The notes below the pieces were generated by a model. That model saw only the letters and a program-made list of their open reading frames with translations, made no database searches and was not told the origin of the DNA. 53,063 bases of DNA. Source: Candidatus Rokuibacteriota bacterium. GTDB taxonomy: Bacteria; Methylomirabilota; Methylomirabilia; Rokubacteriales; CSP1-6. Below, piece by piece: positions 18,371-27,639 of this stretch; the first letter of the stretch is position 1; each line of letters starts with the position of its first letter. The position numbers and the translations under genes are program-made. The stretch covers positions 1 through 53,063 of the forward strand of contig QHSA01000153.1 of the NCBI GenBank assembly GCA_003220315.1, read 5' to 3'.

Positions 18371-19324
18371 TCAGGATGCGATGCGCCCGAAAACGCCGGA
18401 CGGGCCGCCCCATGAGAGACGCGGCCCTGTGCAGTGGAACGCGCGTATGCGGCCCGTCGCGTCGGCGTCGAACATCACCCGCAGCGGCCAGGACTCGACG
18501 TCGAAGACGTTGCGTGCGATCGGCAACAGGGCGTTGCCGGACCAGAGGATCCCACGCAGGACGAGCCGGCCGTCGACCACTTCGACCGTCACCTCGCGCT
18601 GACCATCGCCGTAACGACCGGCGACCCGTGCGATCTCAGTCGCGTCGGCGACCGGGTCGTCCTCGAACGGCACATCGACGAAGTCACAGATCCCCCGACG
18701 GCGCTCTGCCCAGCCGTCCGGGCCGACCTCGAGCACGAGCTTTGGAAGGTCGAGGCGCTCGACGATCGCGCCGCACAACTCGGCATGCGCGCGCCAGTAG
18801 GCGAGGAGGCCCTCGAGGCCGGAGAGACCGCGCGCCTGGGTGAACGCGTCGCCGTGGCTGCTCGCCGCGTGTTGCAGGAGCCAGGCGAGACCGCGTCGCT
18901 CACCGATGTCGCGGAACGCTCCCTCCGGATCCCGTCGGGCGAGATAGACCAGGGTCGGTCGTAACGGTGCCGCCGCCTCGACGAGGCGGCTCACGAGCGC
19001 GGCGATGGCGGCGGGATCGGCGTTTCGGCGAAGCATCGTGAAGACAGGAAGCTGCAGGAGCGCGCTCTCGGGAAGGACGGTGACGTCGTAGTCTCTGGCC
19101 GCGGCCGCGAATGCCCGCCATCGCTCGACGCGCACATCGGCGAACTGCTCCCACGTTCGATATCCGCCGGACGGTGGCGTGGGCACGAGAGGATTCGGCA
19201 CCTCCTCTTCGTAGATCCAGCGCGCCAGGCGCCCGTGACGCGTGAGCCGGCGCGCCAGAAATTGCGCCGTCGTCGACTTCCCGGCCCCGGGAAAGCCTTC
19301 GACGAGGATCAGGCGGCCCACCAC
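18371..19324 (-). CDS. P-loop kinase-like protein
   Basis: N-terminal Walker A LILVEGFPGAGKSTTAQFLARRL. Confidence 0.75.
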   Translation of the reverse strand: MVGRLILVEGFPGAGKSTTAQFLARRLTRHGRLARWIYEEEVPNPLVPTPPSGGYRTWEQFADVRVERWRAFAAAARDYDVTVLPESALLQLPVFTMLRRNADPAAIAALVSRLVEAAAPLRPTLVYLARRDPEGAFRDIGERRGLAWLLQHAASSHGDAFTQARGLSGLEGLLAYWRAHAELCGAIVERLDLPKLVLEVGPDGWAERRRGICDFVDVPFEDDPVADATEIARVAGRYGDGQREVTVEVVDGRLVLRGILWSGNALLPIARNVFDVESWPLRVMFDADATGRIRAFHCTGPRLSWGGPSGVFGRIAS

Positions 19325-19378
19325 TGAGCTCCCGGCGTCGCTCTCGGAAGAGGAATCGCGTACGAAGTTCGGCCGCCC

Positions 19379-19639
19379 TTAGCGCTCGAGAATCTCTGCC
19401 TGGCTGATGGTCACAGGTCTGCCCCACCACCCCTGTTCGCGTGCCGCGGCAAGGTCCTCCCGAGTGACGCGCGGCGGGGTGCCCTCCGTATTCCGCACGG
19501 AGAACACCAGATGATCGCCCGAGGCGAAATGGGCAGGATGCGCCGCCCAAGTCTCCCACTCTTGTTTCGTCGCACACCCCGCCGTTCCCAGCAGGACGAG
19601 ACCCGTCAGGAATAATTTCCAACCACTCCCCATGGCCAT
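19379..19639 (-). CDS. small putative lipoprotein
   Basis: MAMGSGWKLFLTGLVLLGTAGCATKQEWETW..; lipobox LGTAGC. Confidence 0.7.
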   Translation of the reverse strand: MAMGSGWKLFLTGLVLLGTAGCATKQEWETWAAHPAHFASGDHLVFSVRNTEGTPPRVTREDLAAAREQGWWGRPVTISQAEILER

Positions 19640-19835
19640 TTCTCCTCTCGGAGGATCTGAACGGAAACGGTCACGAGCACTCCGACAACGTGGGACGATG
19701 CCTGCATAGTCAGAAGAGAAGCCGTCGACGTCCACCATCAAGACAAGGTCGAGACTGCTAGGCCGGAAGGTACGGCAAGGAAAGGGGATCTGTCAAGCGA
19801 CTGTATCGTCTACGCCGGGCTTCGGGACTCCCTCC

Positions 19836-20519
19836 TCATGGGGCTCCGGCAGCCGGTCGGAACCGCGGCAGGGGCGCGAGATCGAGCGACGCGCACTCCG
19901 CGTCCGCCGACGCGGCCCGCTGGGTCACGGCATCATCCATACGGGTCGAGATCTCCGTCCCATACCAATCGGGAACACTGTGCCGAAGAAACGTCGCCAT
20001 CGCCTCGCACGAGCCGACTTGATGGACGGCCCGCGTTCGCTTCAGAAGGGCGATGGCGAACCGATCGGCCTCCAGCTCCTGTGCCTGGATTGCGCGCCAG
20101 TGTTCTCCGGAGACCGTGAGCGTGGCAGTGTCGGACTGGGGCGTGTGATGCAGGGCGAGATGGCCCAGCTCGTGCGCGATCGTCGCCATCAACTGCTCCG
20201 GCGGGATCTCGAGCGCGCCTTCGGTGATCAGGAGGGTGAAGTACAGGCACGGGGACGTGGTCGCCGGCGAGCTCCACACGTTGACTCGATCCGTTCTCGC
20301 GACGGCAAATCCGATCTTGCAGTCGCTCGACGCGGCGATGATCCGAAGAGACGGAAGCTCGAGTGTCATCAGCAACGGATCCAGGAGCTCGGCGACCTGC
20401 CGCGATTCGCGGGGCCGCGGCCCCCGAAGGGGATACCCCTGGATCGTCGGCCCGCAGGCGGTGAAGAGAAATGTGAGCAGCACGGCGAAGACACGTTGCC
20501 GCATCCCACCGGGAGGCAA
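19836..20519 (-). CDS. M48-like zinc metalloprotease, putative lipoprotein
   Basis: HELGHLALHH zinc motif, downstream LEADRFAI, lipobox-like FLFTAC. Confidence 0.8.
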   Translation of the reverse strand: MPPGGMRQRVFAVLLTFLFTACGPTIQGYPLRGPRPRESRQVAELLDPLLMTLELPSLRIIAASSDCKIGFAVARTDRVNVWSSPATTSPCLYFTLLITEGALEIPPEQLMATIAHELGHLALHHTPQSDTATLTVSGEHWRAIQAQELEADRFAIALLKRTRAVHQVGSCEAMATFLRHSVPDWYGTEISTRMDDAVTQRAASADAECASLDLAPLPRFRPAAGAP

Positions 20520-20702
20520 GATGCAAGACGGACTCCACGCTTAAAATCGCGAAATCAACGACCTTCGCGCGCCACGGGTTGGACCGGACGACACTCAGCG
20601 TGACCGCATGTCACCGCGGCGGCGCGCTCGCAGCGGTGAGTCCGCTCGTCGACCCCGATCGGCGACACGCGTCGGGAAGGGCGAGGTCGGAGCGGCCAAC
20701 TC

Positions 20703-20717
20703 TATCATGCCGTGATA
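20703..20717. promoter_or_regulatory. palindrome upstream of MarR gene, candidate autoregulatory operator
   Basis: TATCA-TGCCG-TGATA. Confidence 0.4.
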
Positions 20718-20742
20718 TTATCCAACCGTGCGCCGCGGCGCG

Positions 20743-21213
20743 ATGAGCCACCAGAGCCAGCCCCCACACGTCGACTACCAGGCGCTCGCAGACCTCCGGT
20801 ATCAGGTGCGGCGGTTCTTGCGGACCCGGGAAGTCGCCGCGCGCGCGGCCGGCGTGGCGCCGCAACAATACGTGCTGTTGCTGCAGGTCAAGGGGTTGGA
20901 CGGGCGCGAGCCGCCGACGATCCGGGCATTGGCCGAGCGACTTCAGACCCAGCACCACGCGGTCGTCCAGCTGGTCGACCGGCTCGCGGCACGGGACATG
21001 GTGGCGCGCCGGCGCGACGTTCGTGACCGCCGCGAAGTGTTGGTGGAGCTTCGGCCAGCGGGCGAGGCGGTGCTGCGTCGGCTGGCGGGCCACTCGGTCG
21101 CGGAGCTGCGGACGGAGGGGCCGGCGCTCGTGTCGAGCCTGACCCGGCTCGTGAGGAAATCGGCGGATGGTCGGACCCCGCTTCGGACGAAGCGGAAAGG
21201 AGGCGTGCGATGA
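20743..21213 (+). CDS. MarR family transcriptional regulator
   Basis: PQQYVLLLQVKGL..TIRALAERLQTQHHAVVQLVDRLAARDMVARRRDVRDRREVLVELRPAGEAVL; ORF from GTG 20728, ATG at 20743. Confidence 0.9.
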   Translation: MSHQSQPPHVDYQALADLRYQVRRFLRTREVAARAAGVAPQQYVLLLQVKGLDGREPPTIRALAERLQTQHHAVVQLVDRLAARDMVARRRDVRDRREVLVELRPAGEAVLRRLAGHSVAELRTEGPALVSSLTRLVRKSADGRTPLRTKRKGGVR

Positions 21214-21767
21214 TCAGACCCTCGCTTGCGATTCCTGCCGTTGTGGTGATGCTCCTGGCGGTCGGGTGCGCGCGGCGGCCCGCGACGATTCAGGCATCGG
21301 CGCCCGCACCGAGCGGCACCGTGACGAATCCACGGCCGGCGGCCGACGTGACCCCGCGCCGGGCGGCGGCGCCCTCGGGCGAGCCGGTCGCGACGCCCGT
21401 GCGGCCGGCGCCACGGGAGTTCGTGGCGATCCCGGAGCTACGGGATATCCACTTCGACTTCGACAAGTACGACATCCGGCCTGGGGATGCGAGGACGCTC
21501 GACGCGAACGCGGCGTGGCTGAAGGCGAGCGCGAGTCAACTCCTGCTCGTCGAGGGGCACTGCGACGAGCGCGGCACCAACGAATACAACGTGGCGCTCG
21601 GCGACCGGCGCGCGAAGGCCGCGATGAACTACCTCGTGGCCCAGGGCGTCCGGGCGAACCGGATCACGGTCATCAGCTACGGCGAGGAGCGCCCGCTGTG
21701 CACGGAGCACAACGAGGCGTGCTGGAGCCAGAACCGCCGGGCGCATTTTCTCGTGAGGCCGCAGTAG
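21210..21767 (+). CDS. pal: peptidoglycan-associated (Pal/OmpA-like) lipoprotein
   Basis: lipobox LAVGC; IHFDFDKYDIRPGDARTLDANAAWL..VEGHCDERGTNEYNVALGDRRAKAAMNYL; ATGA overlap with MarR. Confidence 0.92.
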   Translation: MIRPSLAIPAVVVMLLAVGCARRPATIQASAPAPSGTVTNPRPAADVTPRRAAAPSGEPVATPVRPAPREFVAIPELRDIHFDFDKYDIRPGDARTLDANAAWLKASASQLLLVEGHCDERGTNEYNVALGDRRAKAAMNYLVAQGVRANRITVISYGEERPLCTEHNEACWSQNRRAHFLVRPQ

Positions 21768-22057
21768 CCCGACGCGAAGGGAGTCGCCGTGGAGATGCTC
21801 GCCGTACGGGTCGTTTGGTGGAGCGTGATCGCTGCCGCTCCCCGTGCCGTCGCTGGTCGCCGCGATCCTGGCCTGGGTCGTCGCTGGTCCGACGCTGCGC
21901 TGGACCATGCCGTGGGCCACGCACTGGGTCAGCTGGGTGCTGCAGACGATGTACGGGTGAAGCGAACCCCCGATTGGCCGGGAGCCCTGGAGGGCTCGTG
22001 GCGCTGGCTCTCACCATTGGCATCGGTGCCGGTGTGGCCGCGCCCCACGGTCATCGG

Positions 22058-23128
22058 CTAGAGGCCCGTCTGAGAAAAGTTGGCGACGAGCGCGTTGCCG
22101 AATCGAATCAGCGGAGCCTCGAGGCTGTGATACAGCGTGAGCGGGACGCCCACCACGGTGGTCACGAAGACCGCCCACCGTAGCGGCATTGGAAGAAACG
22201 CTAGCCTGGTGAAGCTCAGCCACAACGACACGATGTGCGACAGGTAGAGGCCGTATGAATACTTCGCGATGAAATGGCAGGCCGACTTCCAGAAGGCGCT
22301 CTTGATCGGCTCGAATCGCGGAATGGCGAGGCCCGTCAGCAGACAGATCACCCATCCGTGATCGCGGCCGTGCGTGAGGACGTAGAGCAGCGCCAATCCG
22401 AGCAACGTCAAAGGCCAGGCGAATGCCGGAAGACGTGGCCGCGAGGTCGCGGCGAGCCGGTAGGCAACGACGCCTGGGAGAAAACACGGAACGTATTCGA
22501 CGATTGGAGCGAATTCGAAGTAGGCCCTATGACTATGGACGAGCAGGCGCGAGAGGCAGAAGGCGATTCCCGCCGAGACGGCCCATAAGGCCATGACCCA
22601 CCGCCATGACGGAAACCGCCGGACAAGCAAGAAGATGGCGGGCAGCACCAGATACATCTGTATTTCGTAGGGAAGGCTCCACAGCGGAATGACGACGGAG
22701 CCGCTCATCGTGACATTCTGCAGCAGCAGCACGTTCGCGAGGAGCCCCTGAGCCGTGAGGTGCAGAGGGTGCATGGCCCACGGAGGGCCGGCGACCGGCA
22801 GCCCGAGCAGGAACACCGCGAGCACGACCGCGATGCTGAGCGGGTAAACGCGGAAGACACGCCGGGTCATGAAAATCCAATGCAGGTTGTGGAGGCCGAA
22901 TTTTGCGGTCTGCCGTTCCAGCGAGAGCATGAGAACGAGGCAGGTGTGGACAAAGAAGAACAGCACGGCGAGACGCCCGAGCTGCTCTAAACCAAGGGTG
23001 GAGGCCAAGCCGCGGTTGAAGAAGCCGACCGTGTGAAACGCGAGCACCACCAGGACAGCGCAGGCGCGCAATACGTCCAGATTTGGGGAGTCTGCGTCGA
23101 TCTGCATCCGTGGCCCCGATGAGGACAT
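22058..23128 (-). CDS. acyltransferase 3 family protein (OafA-like)
   Basis: NLDVLRACAVLVVLAFHTVGFF; FFFVHTCLVLMLSLERQ; VIPLWSLPYEIQMYLVLPAIF; start at 23128. Confidence 0.88.
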   Translation of the reverse strand: MSSSGPRMQIDADSPNLDVLRACAVLVVLAFHTVGFFNRGLASTLGLEQLGRLAVLFFFVHTCLVLMLSLERQTAKFGLHNLHWIFMTRRVFRVYPLSIAVVLAVFLLGLPVAGPPWAMHPLHLTAQGLLANVLLLQNVTMSGSVVIPLWSLPYEIQMYLVLPAIFLLVRRFPSWRWVMALWAVSAGIAFCLSRLLVHSHRAYFEFAPIVEYVPCFLPGVVAYRLAATSRPRLPAFAWPLTLLGLALLYVLTHGRDHGWVICLLTGLAIPRFEPIKSAFWKSACHFIAKYSYGLYLSHIVSLWLSFTRLAFLPMPLRWAVFVTTVVGVPLTLYHSLEAPLIRFGNALVANFSQTGL

Positions 23129-23253
23129 CCTGCCCTCGGCGCCATTGTTCCCCGCGCGCGGGCCGATTGCAACTTCGACGACTTCTCGGTTCCGCGCCAC
23201 GTTCCTCTGAGGCGGAGCTGGAGGTGACTCCAGAAGGGAGCCACCTCTCTGGC

Positions 23254-23808
23254 TTACTGGCCCGCGCCGATTGACACGGTGAAGTTGATACTCTCCTCCC
23301 GGTACGGTGACGGGATGTACGCGAGCTCCAGCCGGATCTCCTTCAGCTTCTTCGCTTTCAGGGCCTCGGCAGGGAAGTGCACGTCCAGGGACTGGGTTCC
23401 ATCCTGCCCGGGGTCGAGCCGCTCGCCGCCGCCGTAGGCGCTGAATGTGACGACCGGCTCGGCCCGTGACTCCTCGAGCTTGATGGGCTGCCCCTGGGCA
23501 TCGATGTACAGGATCTTGCCGGCGACAAGCCGGACGGTCTGATTCGCGGACGTATTCTTCAGCTTGAGCGTCCCCGTGAGCTTCGCCGGGGAGACGACGC
23601 GGTCGGAGCCTTGCTCGACTCGCTCCATAACCTTCAGCTCCGTGACCTCGCCCGTAATGATCCCCGCCTTCACCGTCACCGACGCTGGCGTCACCGTGTA
23701 GGTCTTGTTCTCGACCACCGCTGCGGTCGCTGACGGCCCCTGCGCGCAGCCGAGGGTCATCACCGCCACCGCCGCTCCCAAGACTGTCACTCCCGCCCAT
23801 CTCGACAT
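23254..23808 (-). CDS. lipoprotein, copy A of duplicated family
   Basis: MSRWAGVTVLGAAVAVMTLGCAQ lipobox; homologous to 25632..26153 and relic at about 27640-27735. Confidence 0.8.
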   Translation of the reverse strand: MSRWAGVTVLGAAVAVMTLGCAQGPSATAAVVENKTYTVTPASVTVKAGIITGEVTELKVMERVEQGSDRVVSPAKLTGTLKLKNTSANQTVRLVAGKILYIDAQGQPIKLEESRAEPVVTFSAYGGGERLDPGQDGTQSLDVHFPAEALKAKKLKEIRLELAYIPSPYREESINFTVSIGAGQ

Positions 23809-23909
23809 CGTCGTCTCCTTGCCCAAACGCCGATTCCCAGCGTTCGGTCGTCGTCGTGTGTGCCTGACATCGAGCCGCGTCGCTCGTTCGTCTCGTCGCT
23901 GCGATCTTC

Positions 23910-24233
23910 TCACTTCCGGGGCCTCTGCCGCCCTCGACCGCTCGGCCCCCGCGGAGATCCAGACGAGAGATTCGCCAGCTCGCCCACAGCCCATTCTCGA
24001 CGCGCCGCGCTCCGCTGGAGGCGAACCGCCTTAGCCTGGTCCTCAATGTTCGCGAGGAGGACCGGGCGATCCTCTTGCTTCAGCCCCACCTCGATGAGCG
24101 CGCGGAGGACAATCTGGAGGCTCACCGGAAGCTTGAGCGCGGCCGTCGCCTTCCCCGCCAGGACCCGCGCCCGGTCCAGAACGTCCTGCGGGAGCAGGAG
24201 GAGGACCTTCGTCTTATTCGTGAGCATCACCAC
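23910..24233 (-). CDS. ribbon-helix-helix-like small protein, copy 1
   Basis: NKTKVLLLLPQDVLDRARVLAGKATAALKLPVSLQIVLRALIEVGLK: strand-helix-helix pattern; paralog of 27293..27616. Confidence 0.75.
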   Translation of the reverse strand: MVMLTNKTKVLLLLPQDVLDRARVLAGKATAALKLPVSLQIVLRALIEVGLKQEDRPVLLANIEDQAKAVRLQRSAARREWAVGELANLSSGSPRGPSGRGRQRPRK

Positions 24234-24289
24234 CTCCCGCCGGCGGCTGACTCCTGAGCAATCCCGCCCGCCGTCCAGTGTTTATATAT

Positions 24290-24341
24290 TATTTACTTGA
24301 TATATAATTTATATCGTGATATCGATGAAGTCAAGCGAGAT
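24290..24341 (-). promoter_or_regulatory. AT-rich promoter/operator block upstream of RHH copy 1
   Basis: minus-strand ATCTCGCTTGACTTCATCGATATCACGATATAAATTATATATCAAG, matching plus-strand 27195-27240. Confidence 0.6.
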
Positions 24342-24382
24342 CGCGGAACGGTGCCCCATCGGGGAGTCGGGAGGATTAGGGC

Positions 24383-24679
24383 ATGAGCCCACTCGTCGTG
24401 ATGTTCGCCTGGGCCCTCTGGCACGACCTGAGCGTCTACCGTGCCGCTGAGTTCCTGCCGCTCGCCGGCCCGACGTACCAGGTCACCTCGTACGACACGA
24501 AAGCCGAGTGTGAGGCTGAGCAGGTCGCGGCGATGGCCAAGGAGGAGTTGCCTCGGGCAGGGCCAAGGACCGAGCGGCTCTTGGATGGCATCAAGGTCTG
24601 GGACCCGGACCGCCGGCACTACACGACATTCCGGTACCTCTGCTGGCCTGTTGGCGCGGGCCCGGCTCCGTTCCGATAG
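24383..24679 (+). CDS. hypothetical protein
   Basis: ORF MSPLVVMFAWALWHDLSVYRAAEFLPLAGPTYQVTSYDTKAECEAEQ.. Confidence 0.6.
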   Translation: MSPLVVMFAWALWHDLSVYRAAEFLPLAGPTYQVTSYDTKAECEAEQVAAMAKEELPRAGPRTERLLDGIKVWDPDRRHYTTFRYLCWPVGAGPAPFR

Positions 24680-24743
24680 AACAGAGACCGACGCGGCGGG
24701 GAGGCGGGCGTGTCCGGGCTTCCGGGTCACGAGGAGGTGTGGG

Positions 24744-25010
24744 ATGCGCTGGCTCGTGGAGTTTTACAACGAAAGGCGGGGGATCGTGGCGCGCTACGGC
24801 ATTGAGGCGTCGTTGCCGGCGGCGGCGGCCCTCTTAGGCCGGAATGCGCTTCTCGCGGAGCATCCACCGGCTCGCGCGCGACGGAGGCTGAGCTTGTTCG
24901 AGCGGGCCGAGCGCGTCGGCGGTCAGGACGGCAGCGGGTGGGTCCTTCACAGGATCGTGAAGGACACCGGGCCCGGACCCGCTGACATCGCACCAGCGCC
25001 AGCGGCATAG
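24744..25010 (+). CDS. hypothetical protein
   Basis: ATG 24744 after GAGGAGGTGTGGG; MRWLVEFYNERRGIVARYGIEASLPAAAALLGRNALLAE. Confidence 0.6.
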   Translation: MRWLVEFYNERRGIVARYGIEASLPAAAALLGRNALLAEHPPARARRRLSLFERAERVGGQDGSGWVLHRIVKDTGPGPADIAPAPAA

Positions 25011-25174
25011 AAAGGAAGGCCACGGCGTCGGCGCCTGTGTCATACTCGTCGGGTCTGGTTCGGTTGTTGGTTCCCTGGTGAACCCCCCTCCTCATCAGAC
25101 CGTGTCTCTGGTGCTCGCTTCCGCTGTCCCAGAGCGTGCTCATTCATCGCGGGAGACACATTCGGAGGTGCGCG

Positions 25175-25462
25175 ATGGCGCACAAACTGTTCATCGGGGG
25201 TCTGCCCTTTTCGACGTCGAGCGAGCGTCTCCGCGAGGTGTTCACACAGGCGGGCGGCGTTCAATCGGCGACGGTCGTGATGGAGCAAGGCACCGGTCGC
25301 TCGCGCGGCTTCGGTTTCGTCGAGATGGCGACGGCCGAAGAGGCGGAGGCCGCGGTCAAGAAGTTCAACGGTCAGGAAATGGACGGCCGGACGCTGAAGG
25401 TCGAACTCGCCAAGTCCTCGGGCTCGGGCGGTGGCGGGTACCGGAGCGGGGGTCGCTACTAG
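25175..25462 (+). CDS. RNA-binding protein (RRM domain, Gly-rich tail)
   Basis: KLFIGGLPFSTSSERLREVFTQAGGVQSATVVMEQGTGRSRGFGFVEM: RNP2 and RNP1. Confidence 0.95.
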   Translation: MAHKLFIGGLPFSTSSERLREVFTQAGGVQSATVVMEQGTGRSRGFGFVEMATAEEAEAAVKKFNGQEMDGRTLKVELAKSSGSGGGGYRSGGRY

Positions 25463-25631
25463 GCAAGTGTCTCGCCGGGCTGGGACGGGTGCGGTCGCAC
25501 GTCGCCCCGCCTCAGCCGTTCCCAACGTCCGTGACCACGCGGAGGGGCAAGGCAATGCAGGAGCGGTGGAGCGAGATCGACGACGCGGTCCTCTCCGGCC
25601 TCGGCGAGACCAGCCCTGACGAGAGAACGCA

Positions 25632-26153
25632 ATGACGCTCGACGTCTGTGTCCGGGCGCTGTCGGCACCAGCGGCAGCGGTGATCGAGGAGATGACCTAC
25701 ACGATCACGCCGGTGTCGGTGAACGTGCAGGCCGGGATCGTCGTGGGCGAGATCACGGGCATGCGGGTTGTGGAGCGGGTCGCGAAGAGTACCGGCGGCA
25801 CCGTCTCCCCGGCGAGGCTGACGGGGACGCTCACGTTGACGAATACCTCGGCGAGTCAGAGTGTCCGCCTGGTGGCAGGAAAGATCCAGTACCTCGACGA
25901 TCAGTGGCAGCCGATCGAGCTCGACGGATCTCGGACAGAAGCGACCTTCGCGTTCACCACGTACGGCAGCGAGCGGCTCGACCCCGGGCAGCAGGCGGTG
26001 GTGCAAGCCGTGGACGTGGTGTTTCCCGCCGAGGCGCTCAAGGCCAAGAAGCTCAAGGGACTCCGCCTGAAGATCGCCTACATTCTGTCGCCCTATAGGG
26101 AAGAGGCGATCAGCTTCGCCGTGTCGCTCGATCGCCGTCCGACAAGCAGCTGA
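25632..26153 (+). CDS. copy B of duplicated lipoprotein family, lacking the lipoprotein signal
   Basis: YTITPVSVNVQAGIVVGEITGMRVVERV...FPAEALKAKKLKGLRLKIAYILSPYREEAISFAVSL aligns with copy A. Confidence 0.75.
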   Translation: MTLDVCVRALSAPAAAVIEEMTYTITPVSVNVQAGIVVGEITGMRVVERVAKSTGGTVSPARLTGTLTLTNTSASQSVRLVAGKIQYLDDQWQPIELDGSRTEATFAFTTYGSERLDPGQQAVVQAVDVVFPAEALKAKKLKGLRLKIAYILSPYREEAISFAVSLDRRPTSS

Positions 26154-26161
26154 CGTTCGCC

Positions 26162-26506
26162 TCAGAATCCACTTCTTCGCATGCACGTGCGATAGGCCGC
26201 CTGATACGCGGCATCCGTGGTCCCGGCGGTCTCCATGCCGACGAGCTGAGGATCCGGGGAGTACGGGGTGACTTTCTTCGGCGAGTCGATTGACGGCGCC
26301 GTCGTGGCCTGGCCTCTTCGGGCGGCCTCCGCGTGCATGTAGTCCTTCGTCGTCGGGGTGGCGCTACCCGCCGCCACGGCGGCTCGCGCTTGAGCATTGC
26401 AGGCGGCGAAATCGGCCGCGCTCGGTGTCTCGGCAGACACCCTCGTCGCCACGGCGGCGACACTCACCACGACGGCGGCGACCAGCGCACGCCTCCACGT
26501 TGGCAC
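26162..26506 (-). CDS. hypothetical secreted protein
   Basis: GTG start 26506 after GAGGAGGTGCCCC; signal-like ALVAAVVVSVAAVATRVSAE. Confidence 0.6.
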   Translation of the reverse strand: MPTWRRALVAAVVVSVAAVATRVSAETPSAADFAACNAQARAAVAAGSATPTTKDYMHAEAARRGQATTAPSIDSPKKVTPYSPDPQLVGMETAGTTDAAYQAAYRTCMRRSGF

Positions 26507-26553
26507 GGGGCACCTCCTCAGGGCAGCCTGGGTATGCTGGCCGGCAGGGCCCG

Positions 26554-26739
26554 TCACCGGCCGGTGCGCGGCTGCCGGCCCTCCTCGAATTCCGCGATTC
26601 TGGCGCGGCCCTGGACCTCCGCGTCCTTGGCCGAACGAAATTGTGTCCGCGATTCCTCGACGAGGGCGCCGGCGCTGTCCCGGATCGTCCACACCCACCA
26701 CATCGAGTGCCCTCGGACCGCGACAATATGGAGTGTCAT
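26554..26739 (-). CDS. hypothetical small protein
   Basis: MTLHIVAVRGHSMWWVWTIRDSAGALVEESRTQFRSAKDAEVQGRARIAEFE. Confidence 0.55.
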   Translation of the reverse strand: MTLHIVAVRGHSMWWVWTIRDSAGALVEESRTQFRSAKDAEVQGRARIAEFEEGRQPRTGR

Positions 26740-26789
26740 GATCGAGCTCCTCCCTCATCCTCGCCGCTTGCGCGGGTCACGGGCGCTTG

Positions 26790-27101
26790 TCAACGTGCCC
26801 TCGAGCCGGTCGCCGACTCCCATCGTGGCGGCGCCTCGCGATCACAGCGGATAGCGTAGGCGCGCGCGACGCTGTTCTCGGCGTCGTACTCGACGACGAC
26901 GTCGAGGTAAGGGTCGACGTCCGCCTCGGCGCGTCGGATTCGAAGCCGTGCCCCCGCGGGCTCGGGCCCGACCGTGTGTCGCAGGAGCGCGATGTAACGC
27001 GTGCACTGCAGGAACGCGACCTCCGCGTAGCCGCTCTCGCCGACCTGCGCGGCGGACTCGCCTGACGGAACCGCTCCCAGCGGGATGACGTCGTGGGCCA
27101 T
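26790..27101 (-). CDS. hypothetical protein
   Basis: MAHDVIPLGAVPSGESAAQVGESGYAEVAFLQCTRYIALLRH.. Confidence 0.5.
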   Translation of the reverse strand: MAHDVIPLGAVPSGESAAQVGESGYAEVAFLQCTRYIALLRHTVGPEPAGARLRIRRAEADVDPYLDVVVEYDAENSVARAYAIRCDREAPPRWESATGSRAR

Positions 27102-27194
27102 TTCAGCGCCGCCTTTCCCTGTTCCCCGTGTCTCCGGCCCTGAGGAGGTCGACCGCTCGGCAGCTCATGGAGGCGCGAGACCTCGCCCCAGCCC

Positions 27195-27240
27195 CATCTC
27201 GCTTGACTTGATATATATCACGTTATAGATTATATAACAA
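27195..27240 (+). promoter_or_regulatory. AT-rich promoter/operator block upstream of RHH copy 2
   Basis: ATCTCGCTTGACTTGATATATATCACGTTATAGATTATATAACAA; includes palindrome GATATATATC. Confidence 0.6.
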
Positions 27241-27292
27241 CACCTAAGTCTGTCCTCGGAGATGGTGGCGGGCCGAGCCGGCGGGTACGGAG

Positions 27293-27616
27293 GTGGTGAT
27301 GGCCGACAACAAGACCAGAGTCCTCCTCATTCTCTCCCAAGACGCCCTGGACCGAGCTCGGGTCTTTGCGGGAAGGGCGACGATCACGCTCAAGCTCCCG
27401 GTCAGTCTTCAGATCGTGCTCCGAGCCCTCATCGAGGAGGGACTGAAGCGGGACGACCACCCGGCCCTCCTCGCGAACGTTGAGGGCCAGGCCAAGGCGG
27501 TTCGCCGCAAGCGGAGCATGGCGCGTCGCGAAGGGGCTGCGGGGGAGCGGAGGAGTCTACGGTCTGGAACGCCGCGGGCGCCGAGCGGTCGTGGGCGGCG
27601 GAGGCGCCGGAAGTGA
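27293..27616 (+). CDS. ribbon-helix-helix-like small protein, copy 2
   Basis: NKTRVLLILSQDALDRARVFAGRATITLKLPVSLQIVLRALIEEGLKRDDHPALLANVEGQAKAVRRKRS. Confidence 0.75.
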   Translation: MVMADNKTRVLLILSQDALDRARVFAGRATITLKLPVSLQIVLRALIEEGLKRDDHPALLANVEGQAKAVRRKRSMARREGAAGERRSLRSGTPRAPSGRGRRRRRK

Positions 27617-27639
27617 GGCGATCCGGGGAGCGATCCGGC

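Noticed and set aside
23129-23253. Possible structured RNA between acyltransferase and lipoprotein genes
   Set aside because: Only short GC-rich complementarity; no match to a known class.
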